The position numbers and the translations under genes are program-made. Below, one piece after another: positions 8,079 through 15,709 of a DNA stretch of 33,276 bases. Origin of the DNA: Holophagaceae bacterium UBA1801 (GTDB lineage: Bacteria > Acidobacteriota > Holophagae > Holophagales > Holophagaceae); the NCBI GenBank assembly GCA_002319925.1, contig DCFP01000165.1, positions 1 through 33,276 on the forward strand, read 5' to 3'. The notes beneath the pieces were generated by a model. It had not been told where the DNA came from and did no database searches. It saw only the letters and a list, made by a program, of their open reading frames with translations. Within the stretch, counting starts at the first letter, position 1; every line of letters begins with the position of its first letter.

Positions 8079-9056
8079 CTAGCCTATCGCCTCTTCTGCA
8101 CCGGCCTTGTTCGAATTCAGGAATTTCGGCACCAGCTCCACCAGGAACATGGCCGCCAGGATCAGCAGGCCGCCCAGGATCTGCATGGTGGAGAGCACCT
8201 CCTTCACGCCCGGCACCATGCCGCTGGCGGCGATGATGGCCGTGAAGACGGTCTCCAGGCAGTAGATGACGGCGGCTTCCGTGGCGCTCACGTACGACTG
8301 GCAGGTGCACATGAGGAAGAAGGCCAGGCCCGTCGCCAGGATTCCCTGGAAGGCCAGGAAGATCCAGATGCTGGGTTGCTGCAGGAGCACGGACAGGCCC
8401 TGCAGCCCCGCGAACCGCGTGCCCTCGGGAGTGAGTTCCGCCGGCAGGATCATCGTGAAGAGCCAGGAGAGGACCATGGCCACGGAGATCTGGACGAAAG
8501 CCAGCACCACGCCGTTGGAGCGCCGCGAGAAATGGGAGATCAACGCGATGTGGAAGCCGCTGGCGACGGCGTTCCCGAGGGTCTCGGTGTCCCCGCGGTT
8601 CCAGCCGCCGAAGGGAACCCCCGGCTGATGCACCAGGAGGAAGAGTCCGATCACGGCCACCACGGCCCCGAAGCCATGGGAGGGATTGAGGCGGTCCCGG
8701 AACAGGAGGCTGGCCATGGGCGTGAACAGTACGTAGAGCCCCGTGATGAACCCGCTTTTTGTGGCGGTGGTGAATCGCAGGCCGTCGGCGTTCAGCCAGT
8801 AGAGGGCCGTCACCACGAGTCCGATGATCACACCATCCCGCAGTTCATGCTTCCGGATGGGAATCCTCAGCAGGAGCATCAGGATCCCCAGGGAAATCGC
8901 ACCCAGGGTGAAGCGCAGGCTGAGCATGGCGCCGACGCTGACCCCGGCCTGCACCGTGGCCTTCATGACCACGAAGCTGCCGCCCCAGACGAGGGCGGCG
9001 AGCAGCAGGCCCAGCACCGCGAGCAGGTGCCTGCCCTTTGAAGGCTTGCCGGTCAA
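8079..9056 (-). CDS. EamA/DMT-family transporter
   Basis: A 325-residue integral membrane protein with about ten hydrophobic segments in two halves, as in EamA-domain drug/metabolite transporters. Family-like stretches are LAALVWGGSFVVMKATV near the N-terminus, TATKSGFITGLYVLFTP, and AVIYCLETVFTAIIAA followed by GGLLILAAMFLVEL in the second half. The start is TTG (9054-9056), which lies 11 bases downstream of the DUF1573 stop, with a GAGG-containing stretch before it. The substrate is unknown. Its place among LPS-core genes might indicate export of an envelope precursor, but EamA genes are often inserted without a link. Confidence 0.85.
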   Translation of the reverse strand: MTGKPSKGRHLLAVLGLLLAALVWGGSFVVMKATVQAGVSVGAMLSLRFTLGAISLGILMLLLRIPIRKHELRDGVIIGLVVTALYWLNADGLRFTTATKSGFITGLYVLFTPMASLLFRDRLNPSHGFGAVVAVIGLFLLVHQPGVPFGGWNRGDTETLGNAVASGFHIALISHFSRRSNGVVLAFVQISVAMVLSWLFTMILPAELTPEGTRFAGLQGLSVLLQQPSIWIFLAFQGILATGLAFFLMCTCQSYVSATEAAVIYCLETVFTAIIAASGMVPGVKEVLSTMQILGGLLILAAMFLVELVPKFLNSNKAGAEEAIG

Positions 9057-9067
9057 GGGGACCTCGC

Positions 9068-10042
9068 TCAGTGCAGATTGGCAGTCACGCGGAGGACGAG
9101 TTCGGGCTGGTCGGGATCATCGAGGAGGATGGTCAACTGCCCACTGTAGTTGTCGGCCTTGGCGGAGGCGGCCATGACGACCTGCAGGTTCTGCTGGGGC
9201 GCCGCGGTATTGGTGATGCCCTTGAGGGTGATCAAGGGGCTGGAGCTTTTGAAGCCCGTGACCTTGAAGGGCTTGCCGCTGGCCTGCTTCAGGGCGATGG
9301 GGCTCACATGCTCCTTTCCGGCGGGCTCGTCCCAGGAGACCCATTCCGGTGTCGAGAGAACCGCGGGCTTGAATTCCCATTGGACGGTGATGGGGATGGT
9401 GGGCATCTTGTCGCTGCCGGTGATCACCGTGATGGCGTCACTGCCCCGGCGCTTGTTCGCGGCGATCTTGCTGCCATCGAGGCTGATCTCCATCACCGCG
9501 TCGTTCCCATCCATTTTCACGGAGGTGCTCAGGTAGGGAGCGCCCGGGGCCTTGGTTTCCTTCACCTTCACCGGCTGCCCATTGCCTGAGGCGAGCCGGA
9601 TGGTGGCGGTCTTGACGCCCGTGCGCTGCAGATCATAGAGGAAGATCGTGCTGCTGCTGGGCATGATCTCTTGGGTCACGTCCGCCTTGAAGTTGATGGT
9701 CACATTGGGGTGGGCTGGGTCGTCCGAGGTCACTTGCACCGACTTGTGGACCTCCCCGCGATAGCCGCGGGGATCGAAGGACACTTCCATTTCGGAGCTC
9801 TCTCCCGGGGCCAGGGACCACTTCCCGAGCATGGTGGAGGTGCAGCCGCAGGAGGGGCTGACGCGGGTGATGTTCAGCGTGGTCATGCCCGTGTTGGTGA
9901 CCTTGAAGCGATAGGTCACCTTGCGGGTTCCATCGATCTTCCCGAAATCGTAATCCGTCTTCTCGAAGGTGATGACGGGGCCCTGCGTCTGGGCGATGCA
10001 GACGATCGGGACCACCAAGGCAAGGGATGCGCGGATGTTCAT
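9068..10042 (-). CDS. DUF1573-domain exported protein
   Basis: A 324-residue protein with a signal peptide (about residues 1-18, MNIRASLALVVPIVCIAQ). Residues about 24-120 form a DUF1573 immunoglobulin-like domain: DYDFGKIDGTRKVTYRFKVT, then SPSCGCTS and LAPGESSEMEVSFDPRGYRG. The remaining 200 residues have further beta-rich repeats without a motif I recognise. DUF1573 proteins are periplasmic or surface-located and of unknown function. It sits in the LPS operon between a GT9 transferase (22-bp gap) and the EamA transporter (11-bp gap), which suggests an envelope role. Confidence 0.85.
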   Translation of the reverse strand: MNIRASLALVVPIVCIAQTQGPVITFEKTDYDFGKIDGTRKVTYRFKVTNTGMTTLNITRVSPSCGCTSTMLGKWSLAPGESSEMEVSFDPRGYRGEVHKSVQVTSDDPAHPNVTINFKADVTQEIMPSSSTIFLYDLQRTGVKTATIRLASGNGQPVKVKETKAPGAPYLSTSVKMDGNDAVMEISLDGSKIAANKRRGSDAITVITGSDKMPTIPITVQWEFKPAVLSTPEWVSWDEPAGKEHVSPIALKQASGKPFKVTGFKSSSPLITLKGITNTAAPQQNLQVVMAASAKADNYSGQLTILLDDPDQPELVLRVTANLH

Positions 10043-10064
10043 GGAGCTACCTCATGCCTTGATT

Positions 10065-11027
10065 CTACCCTTGCATCAGGCGTTTCAGCTCCATCCAGGC
10101 GCGATCGGGCTTGATGCCGGCCATGCACGGGCGCCCGGGAACCTTGCAGGCCCGCTCGTAGCAAGGGGCGCAGGGCACGTTCTCCAGGCGGATCATGGAA
10201 ACCTTGGGGCCCCAGATGGCCGGACCCTCCGGAGAGGTGGGGCCGTAGAGGGCGACGATGGGGGTGTTGCAGGCCGCGGCCAGATGGCTGAGACCCGAAT
10301 CATTGCCCACAGCCCCCTTCGCACCCTGAAGCCAGGCGGCGGCTTCCCGGAGATTGGTCTTCCCGCTGAGGTCCAAACCACCGGCCGTTGCGACCTCCTG
10401 GCAGATTTCACGTTCGGAGGGCGCGCCCAGGATCACCACCGCGAAACCTTCCTGCGAGGCCTGTGTCGCGAGCGCCTTGTAATGCTCCACGGGCCAGGAC
10501 TTGGTCTCCCAGACGGAGCCCGGCATGAGGCAGAGGTAGGGCGAAGCCGGCGCCTCCACGCGAAGGTTCGGGTCGTAATCCGGGTAGGGCAGCGGCGGCA
10601 GGTCCGGCCAGCGTTTCCGGAGCACGCGCAAGTACCGGTCCATGAAGGTGCCCGGGGCCTTCCAGAAGGACGCCGTATGTGTGTTGAAGGGACCCGCGAG
10701 GCTTTCGCTGACCCCGATGCGCTCGGGCACCCGGGCCAGGAAGGCGGCGAGGGCGGGGCGTAGGGACTTGGGGAAATGGATGGAGCGGGCAGCCTGATGC
10801 TGTCGAAGGGTTTTCGACATTTCCCAGGAGCCAGGTTTGTGCTTCTCAAGCAGCACCGCATCCGCCAATTCATGACCATCCACGAGAGCGACAGTGGCGG
10901 CGGGTCCCCAAACCACTAGCGGTCCGATGTCCATCTGCCGGAGAAGGCGAAGGATGGAAAGCTGCTGGACGGCATCGCCCACGAAACGCGGGAATCGCAC
11001 CCAGGTGGCATTTTGAGGAATAGTCAC
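10065..11027 (-). CDS. Glycosyltransferase family 9 (heptosyltransferase), second copy
   Basis: A 320-residue GT9 enzyme of the WaaC/WaaF type, which adds L-glycero-D-manno-heptose to LPS core at the cytoplasmic face. Family signs are WVRFPRFVGDAV at the N-terminus, LCLMPGSVWETKSWPVEHY in the middle, GNDSGLSHLAAACNTPIVALYGPTSP near residue 255, and a Cys-rich tail (CAPCYERACKVPGRPC) typical of WaaF-like members. I take the GTG at 11025-11027 as start because GGAGAAG lies about 8 bases upstream. A TTG one codon earlier is possible. The start overlaps the stop of a short stub ORF that repeats this gene's own first 17 codons. Which heptose it adds is not clear. Confidence 0.88.
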   Translation of the reverse strand: MTIPQNATWVRFPRFVGDAVQQLSILRLLRQMDIGPLVVWGPAATVALVDGHELADAVLLEKHKPGSWEMSKTLRQHQAARSIHFPKSLRPALAAFLARVPERIGVSESLAGPFNTHTASFWKAPGTFMDRYLRVLRKRWPDLPPLPYPDYDPNLRVEAPASPYLCLMPGSVWETKSWPVEHYKALATQASQEGFAVVILGAPSEREICQEVATAGGLDLSGKTNLREAAAWLQGAKGAVGNDSGLSHLAAACNTPIVALYGPTSPEGPAIWGPKVSMIRLENVPCAPCYERACKVPGRPCMAGIKPDRAWMELKRLMQG

Positions 11028-11194
11028 CAAAATCGCTTCTCCGCTGGGGCTCTGCCTTGACTACCCCCAGATCGCACAGCGCACTGCGCTGTGCTCCCGC
11101 TCCCGCTGCGGCTTCGCCTTGCGATCGCAGATGGGGCCCCGTCATCGCCAACGAATCGTGGGAACCGCACCCAGGTGGCGCCTTGCGGGATCAT
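11024..11194 (-). pseudogene. Truncated GT9 stub: 17 codons homologous to the downstream gene, then unrelated sequence
   Basis: A 56-codon ORF. Its ATG overlaps the stop of the upstream GT9 gene (ATGA) and its TGA overlaps the GTG start of the downstream one. The first 17 residues read MIPQGATWVRFPRFVGD and match the start of the downstream protein (TIPQNATWVRFPRFVGD) at 15 of 16 aligned positions. The DNA of the two copies differs at seven synonymous third positions, so this is not a recent duplication or an assembly stutter. The rest of the ORF is Arg/Ser/Gly-rich and runs through a palindromic insert. I infer that it is the stump of the original gene left after recombination with a diverged homologue. 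It may now act only as a coupling leader. Confidence 0.6.
11064..11137. repeat. Palindromic insert within the GT9 stub
   Basis: The insert has a perfect inner palindrome, GCACAGCGCA-C-TGCGCTGTGC (11074-11094). It is flanked by a looser inverted pair, CCCCCAGATCGCA (11064-11076) and GCGATCGCAGATGGGG (11121-11136). The composition (CTCCCGCTCCCGCTGCGG) is unlike the coding sequence around it. It has the look of a small dispersed palindromic element. No second copy is visible in this window. Confidence 0.5.
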
Positions 11195-12105
11195 TTCAAC
11201 CGCTTCAAGTGAGGGAGCAGCTCCTGGGGATCCAGGCGGTCCATGCCACCCGAGAGATCAGCCTCGGGTCCCGGATACCGCAGCACCTGGACCCGCGGTC
11301 CGAGGGGCGCCCAGCGATCGGGACCATGGTGAACGCGCAGCCCAATGAGACAAAGAAGCGGAACACCCAGGGCCGCGGCCACGTGCATGGGACCCGTGCT
11401 GGGCCCAAGGACGGCCTGGCAGGCGGCGAGACGGCCCATCAAGCCACGGAGGGTTGTGGATTCCAAGGGACTGGATTCAGGCGGCGCCAGGATGACCGTT
11501 CGCCAACCAGCCTCCTCGATCAAAGGGATCGCCTTGTCCCACCACGCCTGGGACGGCGCGGCACCGGCCCCGCTGCCGGACAGGATCAAGCCGAGGATGG
11601 GCCGGACATCGCCCGGCTTCGCGAGGGACATCCGGCCATCCGTTCGTTCCTGGTCCGTCAGAACCAACGGGGGGCAAGCGGGTACGCCCCCTTCCCAGCC
11701 CCAGGGCTTCAGGAAATCCAGGACGTTCTCCGATTCGTGCCGGCCCGTTCCGTACCGGCCCTTCCAAAGGATGTGCGTCCCTTCCCAGATCTGGCGCCCA
11801 CGGGAGCGGACCACCCGGATGGGCACCCCTGCCCGTTTGGCCGCGGAGATCACTTCCTTGTCCCGATGGAAGAGATTGAGCACCGCATCGGGCTTCAACC
11901 GGTTCATGAGTTCGTCGAGTGCCGCGTCCTCGCCCCGGAGGTGGATCCCTGCGATCTCGGGCAGATGCTCCAACAAGGGGGCGGTGTAGGGGCGTACGAG
12001 CCAGTGGATCTCGGCCTCGGGTTGCCGCGACAGGATCCGTTCCATGATGGGCAGGGAGATGACGAGATCCCCCATGACATCGGTCCGGCTCAGAAGAAAG
12101 CGCAT
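11191..12105 (-). CDS. Glycosyltransferase family 9 (heptosyltransferase), first copy
   Basis: A 304-residue GT9 enzyme and the first gene of the LPS-core operon. The N-terminus MRFLLSRTDVMGDLVISLPI is the standard GT9 opening (the R-D--GD---- motif that binds the acceptor/donor). WLVRPYTAPLLE, then VLNLFHRDKEVISAAKRAGVPIRVV, fit the N-domain. ILSGSGAGAAPSQAW and GPSTGPMHVAAALGVPLLCLIG (about 231-252) form the ADP-heptose site. The start ATG is unambiguous. The protein is clearly different from the second GT9, so the two probably add successive heptoses. The gene is divergent from the sigma-54 activator at 12200. Confidence 0.9.
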   Translation of the reverse strand: MRFLLSRTDVMGDLVISLPIMERILSRQPEAEIHWLVRPYTAPLLEHLPEIAGIHLRGEDAALDELMNRLKPDAVLNLFHRDKEVISAAKRAGVPIRVVRSRGRQIWEGTHILWKGRYGTGRHESENVLDFLKPWGWEGGVPACPPLVLTDQERTDGRMSLAKPGDVRPILGLILSGSGAGAAPSQAWWDKAIPLIEEAGWRTVILAPPESSPLESTTLRGLMGRLAACQAVLGPSTGPMHVAAALGVPLLCLIGLRVHHGPDRWAPLGPRVQVLRYPGPEADLSGGMDRLDPQELLPHLKRLK

Positions 12106-12146
12106 GGTTGCGATGGTTTCTTAAATGCACCGAACCGTCAATGCTA

Positions 12147-12175
12147 TTGGCCCCAGGGCTCCGACCGCGCATACT
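12147..12175 (+). promoter_or_regulatory. Candidate promoter for the sigma-54 activator gene
   Basis: TTGGCC (12147-12152) and CATACT (12170-12175) are separated by 17 bases, which fits a sigma-70-type promoter, with a start site near 12183 and a leader of about 17 nt. The -35 keeps TTG and the -10 matches four of six consensus bases. It is predicted from spacing alone. Confidence 0.35.
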
Positions 12176-12199
12176 GACGCGTAACGTCACCGGATCTCC

Positions 12200-13645
12200 A
12201 TGGCCTCCTCCAATCAAAAACGCGTACTCCTCGTGGAAGACGAAGCGGGTTTCCGCGATGTCCTCCAGATCGGCCTCGAGCCCGCGGGGTTCGAAACGGT
12301 TGCGGCAGCGGGGCTCACTGAGGCCAAGCAGATCCTCATGCAGCAATCCTTCGATGCGATCGTGTCCGATCTTCGGCTGAAGGATGGCTCCGGCATCGAT
12401 CTCCTAACATGGATGAAGGAGCGCGGCCTTGAGATACCCGTGGTCATCATGACGGCCTTCGCCACCACGGAGACCACGGTCCACGCCCTGAACCTCGGTG
12501 CCGTGGATTTCCTCACGAAGACCAAGAACGATATCCAGGAACTCACGAAGGTCTTGAAGGGCCTCTTCGCGGTTTCCCAGCCCTCCTCCAACTACGAAGT
12601 CTCGGACATCGGCGATCTCATCGGAATCGGCGAAACCATCCGCAAGATCCAGGCCCTGGTGGGCAAGGTGGCCCGGGCGGACACCACGGTGCTCATCACC
12701 GGCGATAGCGGCACGGGCAAAGAGGTGGTGGCCCGGCTCATCCACCGCTATTCGGAACGCTCCAAGGGTCCCTTCGTAGCCGTGAACTGCGGCGCGCTGC
12801 CGGAAAACCTGCTGGAATCGGAGCTCTTCGGCTATGAGAAGGGCGCCTTCACGGGCGCCGTGGGCTCCAAGCGCGGCCTCTTCGAGGAGGCCCAGGGCGG
12901 CATCATCTTCCTGGACGAGATCGGCGAGATGCCCCTGCCCCTCCAGGTGAAGCTGCTGCGGGTGCTCCAGGAGCGCCGCATCCGACGCCTCGGGGACACG
13001 AAGGAGCGGCCCGTGGACGCCCGCGTCATCGGAGCCAGCAACCGCGATCTCCGGCACCTGGCTGAGATCAACCAGTTCCGCCAGGACCTCTTCTTCCGCC
13101 TGAACATCCTGCACATCGAGATGCCGCCCCTGCGTGACCGGCAGGAGGACCTGCCCATTCTGGTGGACCATTTCCTGGCGAAGTTCTGCAAGAAGCTGAG
13201 CAAGCCCCCCATGAACCTGACTCACGAGGCCATGGAGGTCCTGCGGCGGTACCCCTTCCGGGGCAACGTGCGCGAGCTGGAAAACCTCATGGAGCGCTGC
13301 GTCGCTTTGAATCCGGGCGGCCCCGTGGGCATCGAAGTATTCCCCGATAACCTCCTGAAATCCGAAGACCGGGCTTCCCAGCGCGAACGGCTCACCACCG
13401 AGATCCCCAGCCAGGGCTTCGACCTGGAAACCTGGCTGACCGCCATGAAGGGTCATCTGATGCTGAAGGCCTTGGAACGGTGCGATGGCAACAAGACCAA
13501 GGCCGCCAAGCTGCTTGGAATGAGTTTCCGGGCCTACCGGTACTGGCTGCAGGAACTGGGGGGAGTCGAAACCCTCCGCTCGGCCTATCCGCACCCCGAG
13601 GAGTTCCCCCCCAAGGACCGCGGGGAGGGCGACGCAGATGGATGA
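12200..13645 (+). CDS. Sigma-54-dependent response regulator (NtrC/PilR type)
   Basis: A 481-residue transcriptional activator with three domains. The receiver (about 8-122) has the acidic pocket LLVEDE and the phospho-acceptor Asp57 in SDLRLKDG. Its conserved Lys is in FLTKTK, where the usual K-P pair reads K-T. The AAA+ domain (about 137-365) has Walker A GDSGTGKE (168-175), the sigma-54-contacting GAFTGA loop (215-220), Walker B IIFLDE (235-240) and the arginine-finger region. A Fis-type helix-turn-helix (about 425-463) reads GNKTKAAKLLGMSFRAYRYWL and resembles PilR and NtrX ends. It should activate RpoN promoters when phosphorylated. No histidine kinase is adjacent, so the partner is elsewhere. 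Confidence 0.93.
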   Translation: MASSNQKRVLLVEDEAGFRDVLQIGLEPAGFETVAAAGLTEAKQILMQQSFDAIVSDLRLKDGSGIDLLTWMKERGLEIPVVIMTAFATTETTVHALNLGAVDFLTKTKNDIQELTKVLKGLFAVSQPSSNYEVSDIGDLIGIGETIRKIQALVGKVARADTTVLITGDSGTGKEVVARLIHRYSERSKGPFVAVNCGALPENLLESELFGYEKGAFTGAVGSKRGLFEEAQGGIIFLDEIGEMPLPLQVKLLRVLQERRIRRLGDTKERPVDARVIGASNRDLRHLAEINQFRQDLFFRLNILHIEMPPLRDRQEDLPILVDHFLAKFCKKLSKPPMNLTHEAMEVLRRYPFRGNVRELENLMERCVALNPGGPVGIEVFPDNLLKSEDRASQRERLTTEIPSQGFDLETWLTAMKGHLMLKALERCDGNKTKAAKLLGMSFRAYRYWLQELGGVETLRSAYPHPEEFPPKDRGEGDADG

Positions 13646-13665
13646 AGCCTTGTAAATTCCGCCAT

Positions 13666-13695
13666 TTGTGGCAAACTGGGGTGCTTGGGTAGTAT
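13666..13695 (+). promoter_or_regulatory. Candidate promoter upstream of DUF177-rpmF-plsX
   Basis: In the 189-bp gap between the activator gene and the DUF177 gene, TTGTGG (13666-13671) and TAGTAT (13690-13695) are 18 bases apart. The stretch TAGTATTAT is the most AT-rich word in the gap and is a plausible -10. A sigma-54 reading (TGGC...TGCT) has 11 rather than 10 bases between GG and GC, so I do not favour it. The rest of the gap (13700-13834) shows nothing I recognise apart from the ribosome-binding site GGGAGGCG. Confidence 0.35.
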
Positions 13696-13834
13696 TATCC
13701 AAGGCGCTCTCTGTCGGTTTTTTTCCCGGACTCCGAATCCTTGCCATGAATTCATCTCGCCGCCAGCCAGGCTTCTCATCCCCCGAGTCGCCCAACGTCT
13801 CGAGGATCGCTGTTGCGGTCGCGGGAGGCGTCCT

Positions 13835-14356
13835 ATGATCGAGCTTTCCCGGCTCCCTGCCGAAGGCCTTCGCACGGAAGGCCGGGCGACTCTGCTTCCC
13901 TTGGAGAGAGGCGAAGCCTTGCGGGACGCCGAATGGTCCCTTCGCGTCCTTCCTTCCAATTCGGATTTCTACCTTGAAGTCCTTGGCAAGGCGGTCTGGG
14001 AAGGAAACTGCTCCCGGTGCCTGGAGCCCTTCGAGCTGGCTCTCCGCCTCGAAAGCCGTTTCCTGGGCAGCAAGGATCCCGACCTGGTGGTCCGGGGATC
14101 CCACACCCTGGGCAGCCAGGATCTCGACGTGGTCTTCTTTCCGGAGCCCTTCCTGGACGAGGACGCGCTGGTGCGCGAGCAGTTCCAGCTCCAGATTCCC
14201 ATGCATGCTGTTTGCAAAGAAACGTGCCAGGGGCTCTGCCCCCAGTGCGGCAAGAACTGGAACAAGGGCCCCTGCACCTGCCGGCCCGAGTCCCAGAAGG
14301 CGCCCAGCGCCCTCGCCAAAGCCCTTTCCGGGCTGAAACTCAACCTAGAACCCTGA
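13835..14356 (+). CDS. yceD: DUF177 / YceD-family protein
   Basis: A 173-residue protein of the DUF177 (YceD) family, usually encoded immediately before rpmF. YceD family proteins have been linked to 23S rRNA accumulation and ribosome assembly. The start at 13835 is chosen because GGGAGGCG lies about 5 bases upstream; the frame is open further up but without family similarity. Visible motifs are CSRCLEPF (about 59-66) and the C-terminal CKETCQGLCPQCGKNWNKG, a cysteine cluster that probably binds a metal. It leads the DUF177-rpmF-plsX operon with a 27-bp gap to rpmF. Confidence 0.85.
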   Translation: MIELSRLPAEGLRTEGRATLLPLERGEALRDAEWSLRVLPSNSDFYLEVLGKAVWEGNCSRCLEPFELALRLESRFLGSKDPDLVVRGSHTLGSQDLDVVFFPEPFLDEDALVREQFQLQIPMHAVCKETCQGLCPQCGKNWNKGPCTCRPESQKAPSALAKALSGLKLNLEP

Positions 14357-14383
14357 AACCCTGATTCAAACCGAGGAGTTCCC

Positions 14384-14569
14384 ATGCCGAATCCCAAGCG
14401 ACGTCACTCCCGCGCCCGCCGCGATCGCCGCCGCACCCATGACGCCCTGGATGTCATGAGCGCGAGCACCTGCCCGAACTGCGGCACCTCCAAGATGCCC
14501 CACCGTGTGTGCCCCTCCTGCGGCTTCTACCGCGGCAAGCAGACCGTCCGCGTCGAGCAGACCGTTTAG
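14384..14569 (+). CDS. rpmF: 50S ribosomal protein L32
   Basis: A 61-residue ribosomal protein of the large subunit. The N-terminus MPNPKRRHSRARRDRRR is the classic basic L32 start, followed by the zinc-ribbon cysteines C-P-N-C and C-P-S-C (CPNCGTSKMPHRVCPSCGFY). All four cysteines are present, so this is the zinc-binding form. GAGGAG lies just upstream of the ATG. Placement between DUF177 and plsX is the widely conserved order. Confidence 0.96.
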   Translation: MPNPKRRHSRARRDRRRTHDALDVMSASTCPNCGTSKMPHRVCPSCGFYRGKQTVRVEQTV

Positions 14570-14590
14570 GACAGGGCGGACACCCCATCC

Positions 14591-15637
14591 ATGTGCCGAG
14601 TCGCGTTGGATGTCATGGGGGGCGACCACGCGCCCCACTCCACCCTTGAGGGCGCAGGCATCGCCCTGGCCGCCCACGATGATTTGCGTCTTCTCCTGGT
14701 TGGCGACGAGTCCAGCCTGAAGTCGCTTTCCGCCAGCTACGGGATCCGCGGCGACCTCGCCGCGCGCACCGAGATCGTCCATGCACCCAGCGTAGTGACC
14801 ATGGAGGACAAGGCCACGTCCATCCTCAAGGACAAGAAGGACAGCTCCATCCGCATCGCCGCCCAGCTCGTGCGGGATGGCCGGGCGGATGGCATCGTCA
14901 CCATGGGCCACACCGGCGCCGGTATGGTGGCCTCGAAGATGGTGCTGGGCACCCTGCCCGGCGTGGACCGTCCCTGCCTGGCCACGGCCATGCCCAACAT
15001 GAAGGGCACACCCACGGTGCTGCTCGATGTGGGCGCCAACGTGGACAGCAAGCCGGAACACATCGCCCAGTTCGCCCTCATGGGCGCCCTGTACGCCGAG
15101 GAAGTCTTGGGCATCAAGCGGCCCAAGGTCGGCATCCTCAGCGTGGGCGAAGAGGACGGCAAGGGTACGGACACCACCAAGAGTGCGGCCCAGATGCTCA
15201 AGCAGCTGGACCTCAATTTCTGCGGCAACGCCGAAGGCCGGGACATCTGGAACGGCAACTTTGATGTCATCGCCTGCGACGGTTTCGTGGGCAACGTGGT
15301 GCTGAAGTCCTCCGAAGCCTTGGCCGAGGGCATTCTATTTGGCTTGCGCGATTCCATCATGCAGAGCTGGCTTTCCAAGATGGGCGGCTTCCTCGCCCGG
15401 CCCGCCATGCGCAGATTCATGAAGAAGCTGGACTACGTGGAGTACGGCGGCGCACCGCTCCTGGGCGTGAAGGGCGTCTCCATCATCGGCCATGGCCGCA
15501 GCAACGGCCGGGCCGTGGCAAGCGCCATCCGCGCGGCCCTCCGCGGATGCGAACACCATGTGGTGGAGCGCATCCAGGATTCCCTCGCAGTCCTGCTGTC
15601 CCAGAACACGAACAGTGGCATAAGCGAGCGGGAATGA
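14591..15637 (+). CDS. plsX: Phosphate acyltransferase PlsX
   Basis: Makes acyl-phosphate from acyl-ACP, the donor for PlsY in bacterial phospholipid synthesis; a peripheral membrane enzyme. The 348-residue length is normal. The opening VALDVMGGDHAPHSTLEGA is diagnostic. GHTGAGMVASKMVLGTLPG, LLDVGANVDSKPEHIAQFALMG and NVDSKP-type motifs follow, and VKGVSIIGHGRSNGRAVASAI closes the active-site region. The ribosome-binding site is weak. The gene ends the operon, with a strong terminator 28 bases after the stop. fabH, which often follows, is absent here. Confidence 0.95.
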   Translation: MCRVALDVMGGDHAPHSTLEGAGIALAAHDDLRLLLVGDESSLKSLSASYGIRGDLAARTEIVHAPSVVTMEDKATSILKDKKDSSIRIAAQLVRDGRADGIVTMGHTGAGMVASKMVLGTLPGVDRPCLATAMPNMKGTPTVLLDVGANVDSKPEHIAQFALMGALYAEEVLGIKRPKVGILSVGEEDGKGTDTTKSAAQMLKQLDLNFCGNAEGRDIWNGNFDVIACDGFVGNVVLKSSEALAEGILFGLRDSIMQSWLSKMGGFLARPAMRRFMKKLDYVEYGGAPLLGVKGVSIIGHGRSNGRAVASAIRAALRGCEHHVVERIQDSLAVLLSQNTNSGISERE

Positions 15638-15664
15638 GCCGCCGCTGACACCAAGCCCTTCCCT

Positions 15665-15690
15665 CCCGGCCTTCCAAGGCCGGGTTTTTT
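15665..15690 (+). terminator. Intrinsic terminator after plsX
   Basis: CCCGGCCTT-CC-AAGGCCGGG (15665-15684) forms a GC-rich hairpin followed directly by six T residues (15685-15690). This is a textbook rho-independent terminator on the plus strand. It ends only 19 bases before the pyrH start codon and 8 bases before the pyrH ribosome-binding site. Confidence 0.88.
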
Positions 15691-15709
15691 ATAGAGACAA
15701 GGAGACCCC

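Noticed and set aside
13670..13688. Sigma-54 promoter near the DUF177 gene
   Set aside because: The GG and GC dinucleotides are 11 bases apart rather than 10.
13685..13834. Upstream extension of the DUF177 protein
   Set aside because: No similarity to the family, and a good ribosome-binding site lies before the ATG at 13835.
12404..14206. 600-codon minus-strand ORF opposite the sigma-54 activator and DUF177 gene
   Set aside because: A shadow of GC-rich coding sequence; it spans two well-supported plus-strand genes and has no family features.
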